Shown: positions 9,479-21,830 of the stretch, one piece after another
Layout of the letters: each line of letters begins with the position of its first letter
Position numbering within the stretch: position 1 is the stretch's first letter
NCBI GenBank assembly: GCA_964036155.1
Contig: OZ038422.1
Coordinates: 37,223,201-37,287,200, forward strand
Length of the DNA: 64,000 bases
Reading direction: 5' to 3'
DNA from: Diploscapter coronatus
Lineage: Eukaryota; Nematoda; Chromadorea; Rhabditida; Rhabditidae
The notes under the pieces: model-generated
What the model was told of the DNA's origin: nothing
Databases searched by the model: none
The model's input: the letters and a program-made list of their open reading frames with translations, nothing else
Translations under genes and position numbers: made by a program

Positions 9479-12400
9479 TTAGTCGAAATCAGCTAGGTCA
9501 GAAACCCCGATCGGCTTGTTCTCGGTGAAGTTCTTCATACTGCAGATGCGCAAAACGTTTTCACATAGCTCCCAGTTATAGTGCGCGCGCTTGTCCATCA
9601 GGGCCCATCTCCCACCGAATCTATCCGTCATCTCGGCCCAAGTCATCCTCATTCTCCATTCACGAGTCATATCCATATTTCCGCGTCTCTGGAAACAGTA
9701 ATTACTATAAAGTCTAAAATAAAAGTCCCCCTGTAATAAAAGTTCGCTCCCCAAAATGACAAAATTATTCATTACCCAACTCATATATCATCTCAGAAAG
9801 TATTTTATGGTGTTATTTTGAATATATATTGTATTGAGTCATAATTTAAAGTGATTGCGATCATTAGGTGAGGAGTTATGACGGTTTGAAAGTTCGAATT
9901 TTAGGAAATTTGGAGATCGAAAATGGAAGCCCGTGAATTTCGAGCTTAGATTTTACGATAAGTCGATTTGCAAAATCAACTATAAAACACTACAAGATCA
10001 ACCTTTTTCAGTATTTTTTTTCGAAAAAAAAACTACGTTATTTTAACTGCTTGATTGCAAGCGCAATCTGATCTGATTTGCTTACCTCGACAATTAGAAC
10101 TAGAGAGAATAGGAAAAAGATCGGGTGACAAATATAATGACCCCTCAAATTTGCTTCAAAATTCGCGTGAAAATACCTTCTTGTGTAGTCTGTAGGCCTC
10201 CTTCGGAACGAGCCTCAGAAAATCCTTGACCCGAAACTGCTTGGCAAATCCTCCGAATTCAAACGTGCGTTCTTCATCCTGCTTGACTTCGTAAAAATGC
10301 TGGAAGAACAAAATTGACAATTGAATCGAATTTTTGAAGCGATAAGTTTCGGACAGACCTAGGGAGGACGATCGTCGAAAACCTCTTGCGATCTACCCCC
10401 TGTCGTTTATTTTCTTCTGACGAAAGTGCTCCCTAGATCTGGCTTCAGATGAATAGTCGAATTTTATGAATCCCCCTATTAAAAAACTAGTCCCCACCTG
10501 AACGAGCTGGTAGATTTGTTGTTTGGTTATGTGGGTTTTAGAACGGAGGCTCAGTTGTTTAGTGTCCTTGAAGAACCCGAGCAGGTCCTCGTAGGTGTAC
10601 GGGAGATCCAGCCCGATAAAGAAGACGTTGGGGGTCTGAAATAATGCAATTTTATTTTTTCATGACTAAAAATAAAATTCAGAAATATGAATTTCTCTAT
10701 GAAAAATGAGAAACGAGTAGAATAAATTGACTAACCCTTCTAAGCACTTCATGATAAGCGTCTGTGAGAATCGGACCGAAGTCATAATCAAAGAGGATCA
10801 TGATTTCAGCGAGTCCTGAATTCAATGAGCTTCGCTAAATTGGAGGCTAAATAATAAAAGCGCATTTTTAAATTATAATGTCAACAAAAACAGCAATTTT
10901 TCTACTTTAAGTTTTTTCAATATTAAAGTTTTGACTACGAAAATTTTCAGCAAGTTCTAGAAGAGCAAGAGGAAAAATAATAAAAAAAAGACCTAGAGAG
11001 ATTTACCATTCTGGGAGATGTTGCTCGTCAAAAAACTGTCAAGGTTGATCTTCGAATAGATGAAAACGTGGGGCTGAATGCGCAAATTTGGGGGGTTGGC
11101 GTTGAAGAACGCATTCATTTTGTCCCATTTGTGACCATGGCCACTGTCGAGATCCTGAAATTCATGTATCAAACATGATTTTCAACATCTTGTAAAAATG
11201 ATAGAATTATCGCACAAATAGTCAATTTTGAGAATGAGGTAATATTAATCTTTCCTCTGACATTTGTTATTTTTGGAAGTTATGAATGAAAATAGGTCTA
11301 TCTCTTCTGCATTACTTTTCATTTAATCGTTTCTATTGAAAGTTTTTACAGATCTGAAACTTTCACTGTGATGAAGTATTTTTTGTGTGAAAAAATACTG
11401 AAAATTATGCTCCAAGTTCTCGTCCAGGCAATGAAAATTAGAAAATTTAGTGAATAAAGGAACTGGACCAGTTTGAACTTGCGGACAACGCAGAACTTCA
11501 TGAGAATGTTGAAGAGCTTGCCGCAGTTGACGATGGCCTCATCCAGCGAGCCATTGTTGATGGTGAAACTGGCTGAATTAATCAAATTCAAAGGAAAGCG
11601 ATTTCATGCTCATAGCTGGCGAATGTTAATTATTTTTGACAAAATTTGCTTTAAAGATTCCTTTCAGTTTAGAATTGTTTAATAAAGTAGAAAAAAGATT
11701 AGAACAATAAAGGAGAGATGATACTCCTAAGGGTAGCCATATTGTTTAAAATAATCATTATGACAACTTACTTCCATCTTCGAAGCCCCTCAGAAGGTGA
11801 CTTTCATAGAGAAGCGACGGCTGATCTAGAAGACCGTGCTCGATTTCTAGCGTCGGACCATCGAGATCGTCGCATTCGCCTCTATACCAGAAGAGGGCTT
11901 TGCTGCTGTTGCATTTGCATTGATCTCCAAACCAGAAGACGAATTTGCATTCGCTGCTGTTCCATTGAGCCACCGCGTCATTTGCCTGACGAAACCTCAC
12001 ACCCAGATAGAGACACGGCACCTGCAAACGAATGAACATAAGTCTCGCGATTAAAAAATCATTCAAATGCTTCAAAATCGTAAATACACTTTTTGTATTA
12101 GGCACTTGATATCTTTTGCATTCAGGAAAAAAATCAAAGAATTAGTATGCAATTAAAGCAATCCACTATCAGAAAATTACATTTATCATGTTTCGAATTC
12201 GAAAAAATGTGCAGATAAACGATCATTTATCCCTTAAATATAGGGAAAAATTCTCCATAAACCCAAATGTTATAATCAGGAATTTGAAATCGTAAAATTT
12301 GTTACCGGGTCCTCCTCACATTCACAGTTCGCCCAAAACATGTCGCCAAGACACAGATGCAAATCGAAAACGCGATTCTGCAGACGACGGCCGAGAGCCT

Positions 12401-12521
12401 TGTCGGCTTTGGCGAAGCGGTAGAGTCGGCGAGTGCATTTGACCGTCTGGATGATATCAACCGTGGGCAAGTCCAACAGCACTTCCCTCATCACCTCCAG
12501 GGGCATCACGTCCAGAATCAT
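9479..12521 (-). CDS. F-box protein, tandem copy 1
   Basis: Probably a substrate receptor for an SCF (SKP1-cullin) ubiquitin ligase. Eight exons in phase, 422 aa: 12306-12521, 11772-12021, 11469-11572, 11007-11154, 10736-10815, 10498-10635, 10177-10299, 9479-9688. The F-box is at residues 4-50 (MPLEVMREVLLDLPTVDIIQ). The C-terminal region has no recognised repeats or domain; it is rich in aromatic and acidic residues and may be a nematode-specific substrate-binding region. A TTTTCAG acceptor lies 7 nt before the ATG, which suggests trans-splicing. It lies tail-to-tail with the lectin gene, and its paralogue follows at 13.6-16.5 kb. The model rests on consistent splice phases shared with copy 2. 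Confidence 0.82.
10354..10441. mobile_element. hAT-like MITE in an F-box intron, 88 bp
   Basis: Ends CAGACCTAGGGAG and, inverted, CAGATCTAGGGAG are flanked by GTTTCGGA and GCTTCAGA (6 of 8 match, a decayed duplication). The same element sits at the matching place in copy 2 (about 14412-14500), so it was present before the segmental duplication. Confidence 0.5.
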
Positions 12522-12796
12522 TCGTTCACTGAAAAGGACACAACTTCATCAGCAAGCGCGAGTTCTTTATAGCGAACATCGAAGAAAACAACGAAAATGA
12601 AGAGAAATGTCAGAATGAAACGACGACAGTCTTCTGTAGTTTCTACCCATCTTCTTTTTTCCTCGAGCTATTTTTTAGGAAAGGGTGAAAACTACAAAAA
12701 AAAAAAAACCCTCGAGAAAACAGAAAGGAGAATAAAATTTGTCTTTCATATTTTTGAAAAGGGGAAGTTCATATTTAGTTGCATTGCCACTTGCAA

Positions 12797-12882
12797 CTCG
12801 CTCAAAATAGCATGGGAAACGAAAAGAGCGCAATTGCATTATTTCTTGTACCCTTTTGATTTTCCATGTTATTTCGAGCGAG
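12797..12882. mobile_element. Palindromic insertion present only in duplication copy 1, 86 bp
   Basis: The ends CTCGCTCAAAATAGCATGG and, inverted, CTCGCTCGAAATAACATGG form a near-perfect terminal inverted repeat. The matching site in copy 2 (about 16750-16775) runs from CACTTGCAA straight into CCAGAGCTGAG with no insert, so this element landed after the duplication or was lost from copy 2. The flanks hold TTGCAA-like sequence on both sides; the exact target duplication is unclear. Confidence 0.6.
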
Positions 12883-12971
12883 TTGCATTGCAATCAGAGC
12901 TGAGACGAAATTTCGAGGGTTTTTGGGCCATTTCGATTTCGAATTTTAAAATTTCAATTTCGTCTCAGCTC

Positions 12972-13154
12972 TGTGCCACTCAACGGATACACATCCATCA
13001 TTGTAAGTTAATCTTCTTCAATCTTCATAAAATATTAATTCAGGCAGTAATTGATTTGCATGGGAAAGTGTGCTGGCAGGCTAGCAATGACAAGAGTTTT
13101 GAAGACATACCAAGTTATTGTAAATATTTCTTGTGCAAGAAAGATGGACATTGA
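12972..13154 (+). pseudogene. Truncated C-type lectin copy (last two exons only)
   Basis: This repeats the end of the lectin gene at 8915-9085: the tail of one exon (PLNGYTSII), donor GTAAGT, the same short intron, then a final exon ending LCKKDGH and TGA at 13154. The upstream lectin exons are missing, because the duplication junction lies inside the penultimate exon. A few substitutions separate it from copy 1. A long upstream open frame runs into it from 12597 but contains duplication-junction and transposon sequence. It is most likely a gene fragment without function. Confidence 0.75.
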
Positions 13155-13575
13155 CTGGCAAATTATGCTTGATATTTGGAATAAATAACAATAATTTTGA
13201 ATGAATTTGTATGCCTTTTTAGAGGTAACGTCTATATCAGGCTCTGAGACAACTTGTCAAAAATCAACAAAAGTAGAGCAAGTCGTTTGAAAACGAACTC
13301 AAAATTGCAACAGACAAGAAATGAATAAAACCAAGTCAACTTTAATAATTATCGACTATCAAAAATCACACATAACACGTGCTAAAGATTCAAAGTGATT
13401 GTGTAAATGGAACCCGCTCATAAAAGATCAAAATTCGATAAATCAAAAAATGTTAATTTAGAAATGACGAGGTTCTATCAAAAATAATCAAATAAAAAAT
13501 CGTACCTATTTCAAGAAAGTGAAATAAAAACTATTGTTGCCAAAATTAGTTCACAACTAGTCAAAGTCAGATTGG

Positions 13576-16510
13576 TCACAAAACTCCGACCGGCTTGTTC
13601 TTGGTGAGATTCTTCATATTGCAGATGCGCAAAACGTTTTTATATGGTGCCCAGTTAGAGTGCGAGCGCAGGTCCATCAGGGCCCACTTTCCACCGAATT
13701 TGTCCGTCATCTTGGCCCAAGTCCTAGTCTCCGGTTTAGAACCCACAATTCCACTTCTCTGAAAGTAGTAATTACCGTAAAGTCTGAAATAAAGTCTCAC
13801 TAAATTAAAAGTTATCCTATAATAGAAGTCCACTCCCCAAAATGTCAAAACTACATTTTCCAACTCAGATCATTTCGGGAATTGTTTCATGTTTTTTTAA
13901 TGTGTAGAGTGTATTTAGTCATAAATTGAATGAGAAGTTATGGCGGTTTGAAAGTTCGAATTTTAGGAAATTTGGAGATCGAAAATAGAAGCCCGTGAAT
14001 TTCGAGCTTAGATTTTACGATAAGTCGATTTGCAAAATCAACTATAAAACACTACAAGATCAACCTTTTTCAGTATTTTTTTTCGAAAAAAAACTACGTT
14101 ATTTTAACTGCTTGATTGCAAGCGCAATCTGATCTGATTTGCTTACCTCGACAATTAGAATTAGAGAGAATAGGAAAAAGATCGGGTGACAAATATAATG
14201 ACCCCTCAAATTTGCTTAAAAATTCGCGTGAAAATACCTTCTTGCGCAGTCTGTAGGCCTCCTCCGGAATGAGCGTCAGGAAATCTTTGACCAGGAAGCT
14301 CTTGCCAATTGCGATTTCGAACATGCGTTCTTCATCCTGCTTGACTTCGTAAAAATGCTGGAAGAACAAAATTGACAATTGAATCGAATTTTTGAAGCGA
14401 TAAGTTTCGGACAGACCTAGGGAGGACGATCGTCGAAGACCTCTTGCGATCTACCCCCTGTAGTTTATTTTCATCTGACGAAAGTGCTCCCTAGGTCTAC
14501 CTTTGGATGAATAGCCGAATTTGATAACTTCTCCTATTAAAAATCATTCCTCACTTGAACGAGTTGGCAAATTTCTCGGTCGGTTATGCGGGTTCCAGAA
14601 CGGAAGCTCAGTTTTTTAGTATCCTTGAAGAACCCGAACAGATCCTCGTAGGTGTACGGGAGCTGCATGTCGAAAAAAAAGACGCTGGGAGTCTGAAATA
14701 AGGAATTTTATTTTTTTTATAACAAAAAATTCCGATATTAATTTCTCTATATAAAATAAGAAAAGGATAGAATAAATTGACTAACCCTTCTAAGCACTTC
14801 ATGATAAGGGTCCTCGAGAGTCGAAAAGAAGTCATCTCCGCCGAGGGCCATGATTTTGGCGATACCTGAATTCAATAAGCTTCACTAAATTGGAGAAGGC
14901 TAAATTAATAAATAAAAAAACGCATTTTTAAATAATAATGTCAGCAAAAACAGCATTTTCTACTTCAAATCTTTTTGCAGTATTAATTTAAATTTTTCAG
15001 CAAGCTCTAGAAAGGCAAGAGGAAAATTTATTTAAAAAAAAGACCTAGAGATTTACCACTCTGGAAGATGCTACTCGTCAAGAAACTGTCAAGATTGGTC
15101 TCCGGATTGATGAAAACGAGGGGCTGAATGCGCAAATTTGGGGGGTTGGCGTTGAAGAACGCGTTCATTTTGTCCCACAGTTGATAATCGTTACCGTCGA
15201 GATCCTGAAATTCATGCATCAACACACGGTTTTCAACATCTTGTAAAAATGATAGAATTATCGCACAAATAGTCGATTTTGAGAATGGTGATTTTATCGA
15301 TTTTTTTTTAGAAATTTGTTACTTCTGGAAGTTGTGAATGAAAATAGGTCTATTTCTTCTGCATTACTTCTCAATTAATCGCTTCTATTGAAAGTTTTTA
15401 CAGATGAAACTTTCATCGTATGAAGTATTTTTTGTGTGAAAAAATGCTGAAAATTATGCTCCAAGTTCTCGTCCAGGCAATGAAAATTAGAAAATTTAGT
15501 GAATGAAGGAACTGACCAGTTGAAACTTGCGGACAACGCAGAACTTCATGAGAATGTTGAAGAGCTTGCCGCAGTTGACGATTGCCTCATCCAGCGAGCC
15601 ATTTTTGATGACGAAGTTGGCTGAATTAATCAAATTCAAAGGAAAGCGATTTCATGCTCATAGCTGGCGAATGTTAATTATTTTTGACAAAATTTGCTTT
15701 AAAGATTCCTTTCAGTTTAGAATTGTTTAATAAAGTAGAAAAAAGATTAGAACAATAAAGGAGAGATGATACTCCTAAGGGTAGCCATATTGTTTAAAAT
15801 AATCATTATGACAACTTACTTCCATCTTCGAAGCCCCTCAGAAGGTGACTTTCATAGAGAAGCGACGGCTGATCTAGAAGACCGTGCTCGATTTCTAGTA
15901 TCGAATCATCGAGATCGTCGCATTCGCATCCGCCTTCAAACCAGAAGTTGAACTTGCTGTTGTTTCCTCGGGTCACATTTGTCCGACGAAGATCCACTTT
16001 CAACAAAAGAGGTAGCTCCTGCAAACGGATGAATATGATTCGCAATTAAAAACCATTCAAATGTTCCAAAATCGTAAATACACTTCTGCGTGTTAGGGCA
16101 CGTGTTTTTTTTTGTATTCAGTAAAAATCAGGGAATTAGTGTGCAATTAAAGCAATCCACTATCAGAAAATTACATTTGTCATGTTTCGAATTCGAAAAA
16201 ATGTGCAGATAAACGATCATTTATCTCCTAAATATAGGAAAATTTCTCCATAAGCCCAAATTTGTTATAATCATAAATTTTAAATCGTAAAATTTGTTAC
16301 CAGCTTCTCACATTCCGGACAGAGATCGTAGTCGCCGAGACCCAGATGAACATTTAAAACGCGACTCTGCAGTCGACGGCTGAGAGCCTTGTCGGCTTTG
16401 GCGAAGTGGTAGAGTTGGCGAGTGCACTTGACAGTCTGGATGATATCGACTGTGGGCAAGTCCAGCAGCACTTCCCTCATAAGCTCTAAGGGCAGCCCGT
16501 CCAGAATCAT
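13576..16510 (-). CDS. F-box protein, tandem copy 2
   Basis: Paralogue of the 9.5-12.5 kb gene, with the same likely SCF-receptor role. Eight exons in phase, 393 aa: 16301-16510, 15820-16018, 15517-15620, 15057-15204, 14786-14865, 14555-14692, 14238-14357, 13576-13758. The F-box is at the N-terminus (LPLELMREVLLDLPTVDIIQ). Exon 2 is 51 nt shorter than in copy 1 and lacks part of its Cys-rich stretch. Exon 7 is one codon shorter. The last exon ends early (NKPVGVL) because one extra base shifts the frame; copy 1 continues with SDLADFD. The same TTTTCAG acceptor lies 7 nt before the ATG. The open frames and intact splice sites suggest it is still a gene. Confidence 0.8.
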
Positions 16511-16790
16511 TCGTTCACTGAAAAGGACACAAATTCATCAGGAAACACGAATTCTTCATAGCGAACATCGGGGAAAAAACGACAATTACGAGAAATATCA
16601 GAACGAAACGACGACGGCCCTCTGTAGTTTCTACCCATCTTCTTTTTTCCTTGATTTTTCCAGAAAACAGTAGAAACTACAAAAACCCCAAGAAAACAGA
16701 AAGAGTCAAATTCGTCGTTCGTATCTTTGAAAGGGAGCCGCCCATACTAGTTGCATTGCCACTTGCAACCAGAGCTGAGACGAAATTTCG

Positions 16791-17509
16791 AGGATTTTGG
16801 GCCCTTTCAACTCCGATTTCAATTGAGAGAGGCCACAAGCTCTGTCCCCTTGAAAAACTCGTCTTTGGTGGAAACAGTCGTTTGAAATTTTTTTTTAAGT
16901 TGAAAGGTACTACCCTTCAAGCTAAATAAGTCATGAAAGAGCTAGGCTAGGTCTGTGATAAATCTGATAAAATGGTTGTGCCAAAAACCAACGTATAATT
17001 TTTTGCGTTCATGTCAGGGCTGTCCAGAAATTCTGCCTGTTCTATTTTTTTTTGTTTTCTGTCGATTTTTGGCCATTTCTGTTTGTTTTCCGAAATCCTA
17101 AAAAAAAAAAACCATTTCTGGACAGCCCTGGTTCATGTGCGTCCATGTAGTTTGAATTTTGCTTGAAATGTTTATTTTAAGCGATGAACTTTTGGGATTT
17201 TTTCAACTAGAAACTTTTTTATTTTATTTTTTCTTCGCAAAAATCTTATTTACAACCCTAATAATATTTCTACACAGAAAATCTTTCCCTTAACACCATT
17301 TCGACATATCTACTTGTGGAGACCCAAATATGATTCTTTTCTTCTTGTGCTTTTACTTCTATGTTGCATCCCGTGTGATATTTAGCTGCATTTAGGCGCG
17401 TTTTCTTTTATTTTATCCATCATTCAAACATTCCTTGTTCTTGTTTTATCGATTTCACCCTTCGGCCAATTGAAAAGAAGCTTCATTTCAGCGATTCACT
17501 CGATCGAAA
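16791..17509. other. Intergenic region before the third F-box gene
   Basis: Between the duplication and the next gene there is a hAT-type MITE (listed separately) and AT-rich sequence. A TTTCAG acceptor ending at 17491, 18 nt before the next ATG, is the probable spliced-leader site of the downstream gene. Confidence 0.4.
17015..17130. mobile_element. hAT-type MITE with perfect 8-bp TSD, 116 bp
   Basis: CAGGGCTGTCCAGAAAT at 17015-17031 is matched inverted at the right end (tip CAGGGCTGTCCAGAAAT on the other strand). Identical GTTCATGT copies flank it at 17007-17014 and 17131-17138. The CAGGG tip and the 8-bp duplication are typical of hAT non-autonomous elements. The undamaged repeats suggest a recent insertion. 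Confidence 0.85.
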
Positions 17510-20500
17510 ATGGATGATTTGTCTGGAGAGACTGTTGCAAGTCAGGTAAATCGAATTTATCATTTCCGAATTGAAATGGAATTATTCGGTGCGCTTCTTT
17601 CAGGCTGGGACGAGCGAAAAGTGGTCGGACGAACAGAGCGATGACGAGTTGAGTGCCTGTCTCGGGGGGACGTACTGGAGCAGGTTGCCTGTCGAGATGC
17701 AGATCGAGATCATCAAACAGGTACTTTCAATCACATTCAAACTTTGAATTGAAAATCCTTATTTTGGAAGAAAGGCAATAAAAGGAAGATTAATACAGCA
17801 AACTTTCTGTAGTTAAACATGGAAGATAAAAATTGTAGTGTAATTCAAATGTCTCAATTTTTTAAATTTACTCATTGAGATCTTTAATTTTCAGCATGAA
17901 GGATCGGAAAAAGTTGTTTCAAACAGTTTCCATAAATCTCCTTGTTATTTCTTTATAATCCACAACGAACTGAAGGATTTTCAGAAGAGCTTGGACAGTG
18001 GCGACAGGCTAAACCTGCTGTGCGCGTACCCTGAGCTGCTCTCGGTCATCAACGAGTCCTATCCGCACGACAATGCCAATGCTGCCGATGGAGGGGAAGG
18101 TACCGAGGTCGAGCCGCCTGACATCTACATCAAATATGTAAGTTTTCTTGAAAGTTCGAATTTACTTTAGAATCGTTATCTCAAGACTTGGGGTGAAGTT
18201 ATTCTTTGATTTTCATGGCTTCAATATTTTTCAAGGTCAATCATAGTTTTCTAAGAAAAAAACGTGTTCACTTTCGTCCAGATCATCTCGACTTATTATG
18301 CATTATTGCATATGCTCTTTTATGACATTGACAGGTGAAGAAGGAGGAAGGCAAAATGGACTAAAATTTCAATTCCGATTTCCCAAAGTGATCATTTCGA
18401 CAACGCATTCCCTAGTAATGAATTGAATAGAGATGTCTTGGATATCTTCCTATTTCGTTTCCCTTTCATAATTCGATGTCTGACTATTTCGAAATTATGC
18501 AAGCTTCATTTCAGTCGTCGAAGGAAACGATGTTCTACGGCGATCAGATGGCCGGAATTTTCGGCTTGAGACAGCCCCCCAGGATCTTTGGCCTGAAGCA
18601 CAATCAAGTCGTGCTTACGGTATGTCAATCGTTTTGATTTCATTGTTTTACTCAATTGCTAAAAATTACAATTCTATCATAAATACTGCTTATATATTTC
18701 CATCGGATGGAGAATCTGCTCTTGAGCAACTATCGAAAACAAGCAATAACCCGTCAATGAACACTTCGTTTTTCTCCATTTTGCCCCACCCAAGTGTTCT
18801 TCCTCTGTTACTGTTTATTGCTTGTTTTCGATTTTCGCATTGGAGCAGATTCTCAATCCGGCAAAAATATAAGCGAGATTGACGATAATTGCAAATGCAT
18901 TAATGAGTAGGACAAATATAAAAATTAGAAAATAAGAGGAGAAAGACTAATTTTTAAAACAAATCAAAGATAAAGCTTTGCTTCTCCCTGTACTGTCTGT
19001 TATCTTTGTTATTGAATGCAACTGCAACTATGATAATGCAGTAAAATTGTTCGACTCATGGCTGGATTACGAAGAAAACCTTACCGATATTACGCTTCGT
19101 TTAAGGGTTTGGGCTCGAAGAGCAAGCACACGGCCATTCTGCTGAACGCACTGGAATCGACCTCGACCACGACCAGAAAGCTCTGTTTCGACATGAACGA
19201 ATTCGATTTCCAATTGCCGCTCGACTTCGTTAAGGTTAGCACTTATTTCAAAATAAAACGATTTGTAATTCCAAATTTTCGAAAGAAATATAAAAGTTAA
19301 TGTAAATGTCAAGCATTTCGATGGATAAATTTCTCATTTGTGAAGCATGTTTATTTATTCCGAAAATTAAATAGGTCCATTCTCTCAAATTTAATTACCT
19401 TCTTTCCAAAATGATAAGAAAAGTCTAAAAAATTGAGTGAGGGAAAAGTAATCGTTTCACTGCTAAATCTGTTAGAGGATTTGCACTCTTTAATGGAAGA
19501 TGAGTAACGACGTCACTTTTATGCCTGTTGTAATTTACCTGTAAGATTCTCTGATTCTCTTTGTGCAAGCAAGTATTAATCTAATTTTTTCTTAGAATTT
19601 TCAAATAAATTTAGTTGATATAAATGTATTAAGGTGCTGAAACCGAGCTGTCTGCAGCTCACCTTCTACCGCAACGAAAAATGGACTACTTTGAATGAAC
19701 TCGTCGAGGCAGCCCCTGCTCTCTTCGAGGTTCATTTCTTTTTATTACCTTTTATCTTAACATGAATGAAAAGGTCAAAATTTCAGAAAAATCCCTCAAT
19801 CAATATTCAGACATTCAAATTTCATGTTTTCGCTCTTAAATGAGAAAATATATTTCCAGATAAATTTTTTAAATAGAAATTATTATGTTCTTTGATTCAG
19901 AATGAATAGATATATTTCAGTTGAACAAGCTGAATGTGTGTGGCCCCGTGCACGCAGACGGCGATTCGCTGCTCAGTCACTTGTCCAAATTCCCTCCCTT
20001 CCTCTGCTTCAACAATACTACCTTCCTCCACGATGGGCACGTCGTCAAATTCCTCAGGGTAATTCAATTCGCCTTAGTTTGAAAAAGCTAGATTTTTATT
20101 TAACTCTTTCGACTTGATTATAAGTTTTACAACTTTTGAAATCTTCAATTATGAATTCTAAATTATAAAGACTCACATTCTGACTTTTTGTAAATTGGCT
20201 TATCATAAGTAATCCGATTATCAAATACCTAGCAAAATTTTCAATCCTTATATCTGAATGTGAGTCCTGCAAAAATGAATTTGAGTTTTCGTAATAAAAC
20301 GAAAGTGTTGTCTAAAATTTGACAAAGAGGAAGATCATAAATGGTTTCTTAAGACAATCAAATGAAAGGGAAAATGGTCTAGAATAAAACGAACATTTTG
20401 CACATTTATATTCGATATCAACGCCTTTTCAACTCATTTCTTATGACATAAATTCAGACTTTGGTCTCGACGAAATTCGAAGAAGGAAGTGCTGCTGCGG

Positions 20501-21830
20501 CCGCCCTTAAACGAATCGTCAACTGGACATTCGAGATGAGCTACGAGACAGTGACCAAGGAAGGGGAAGCGATGAATGGCTACAAACTGCTGTCTGAACT
20601 GGTCGCAGACATCATTCCTCCTGGCTCGGAGGTAATTTCAGATTTTCGCGTTTCAACGCGATATTATTCCATGTTTTTTTTTTTTTCTAATTCTGAATAT
20701 CCCTTTTCGGATAGAAATTTTTATTTTATAAAAAAAAAATTTTAATTTTTAGAGTCAGATTTGCAAATTTTCATACCCACAGGCTTAAAAATTTGCAATT
20801 ATGTTTAGACATTGACGGATCTTTGATTTCATGATCTTACTTTCTAATTTGCAGATATTCAACTTGGATTCGGCGATGGGCACGGTCGAGCGCCGCATCT
20901 TCGAGTTGCATCTGACTGTGGGCGACGAGCAGCACGTCATCTACGTCAAGGAAGAGGTCGACAGTCTCAACAGATGTAGATCAATCCAGGTAGAGTATTT
21001 TTTAAACGAATAACCCATAAGTGATAGCCATTTATTTGGAATTATAATGCTACAATTATTGATGTATGAAGCTCTTCATTTTTGAACTAGAACTCGCAAA
21101 TTTTCTCCGAGTTGAACTTGACTAGGCCTCGATAAAATTTAACTCGAACTCATTGGAGAATTCAAATTCGAGCTTCGAAATTCCTTTTTAAAATCCATTG
21201 CAATTCTGAACCCTTGATTAAAATAACTCGGAGGTTTAATTTGAAGCAACAATACGTTTTCAGCTGGCGAATCAGACTGCGGAATTGGACGAGGTGCTAG
21301 ACTCTCCGGACAGCTCCATCATCTCGGACATGGTCGAGCAGTTAGTTTTCATCCTCTATCCCTGTCTGTTAGTTCATCTCCTCATTTTAGAGTGTCCATC
21401 TTCGACAGCGATCCAGACCCGGACTTTTCCGATGCGGTAAAATCATTTACCATATTAAAAAATATCCTTCACTAACTAACGATTTGGCAATCACTATTAG
21501 CACTTTGAAAAATCTTCATTTTGAAATGCATTTCCAAACCTATTTTTATGACGATCGATAGAAATCACCCCTAGTAATGCATTATCTGAAAGACGGTATG
21601 ATATTTTAAAGTGGTGCAGAGTTGTACGTCCATTATTCTCTTTTCATTTTGTAAAACTGACAACACAATTGTCAAAAACTTAATTCCGAATCATTCCATT
21701 AGCATACTTTTTCATTTGATTTTCCTAATTTTCAAATTATATGCATAATCAAACATAACACAACAAATTGATATAAATTCAGGATGATGACTACCCGGAC
21801 TACGACGATTTTGAGGATGACGACTACTGA
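17510..21830 (+). CDS. F-box protein (or two-gene operon), acidic C-terminus
   Basis: Probable SCF ubiquitin-ligase receptor. Twelve exons in phase, 417 aa: 17510-17545, 17604-17720, 17985-18137, 18515-18619, 19106-19234, 19634-19729, 19921-20058, 20458-20631, 20855-20989, 21264-21340, 21391-21436, 21783-21830. The F-box-like segment is at about residues 31-75 (YWSRLPVEMQIEIIKQ). The rest has no recognised domain and ends in a very acidic tail (DDDYPDYDDFEDDDY). Two readings compete. An extra exon at 18335-18364 joins exon 3 in phase and stops after KKEEGKMD, giving a short 112-aa F-box protein. Exon 4 is preceded by the same GCTTCATTTCAG acceptor used before exon 1 and holds an in-frame ATG at 18527. 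The locus could therefore be a two-gene operon or one gene with an alternative end. The exon 5 acceptor (TTTAAG) is less usual. Confidence 0.72.

Larger units (their letters stand above)
8913..12790. repeat. Tandem segmental duplication, copy 1
   Basis: From inside the lectin exon (about 8913) through the region upstream of the F-box start (about 12790), this block matches 12972 to about 16790 in the same order and orientation, introns included. Offsets are 4,069 bp at the lectin stop codon and 3,989 bp at the F-box start, so the copies differ by small indels. Long stretches of intron are nearly identical, for example 9890-10160 against 13950-14220, so the event is fairly recent. Confidence 0.85.
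12972..16790. repeat. Tandem segmental duplication, copy 2
   Basis: Second copy of the block at 8913-12790, in the same orientation and directly adjoining it. It carries the truncated lectin and the second F-box gene. Intron 5-6 sequence, the MITE near 14412-14500 and the 3' flank are all shared. Confidence 0.85.

Noticed and set aside
12597..13154. 185-codon plus-strand open frame ending in lectin sequence
   Set aside because: It reads through a transposon insertion, the duplication junction and an intron. Only the last two exon fragments are lectin-derived.
21040..21240. Intron segment with several AACTCGA-type repeats, similar to part of a proteasome intron near 52150-52240
   Set aside because: Possibly an old shared repeat, but no terminal repeats or target duplication could be defined.
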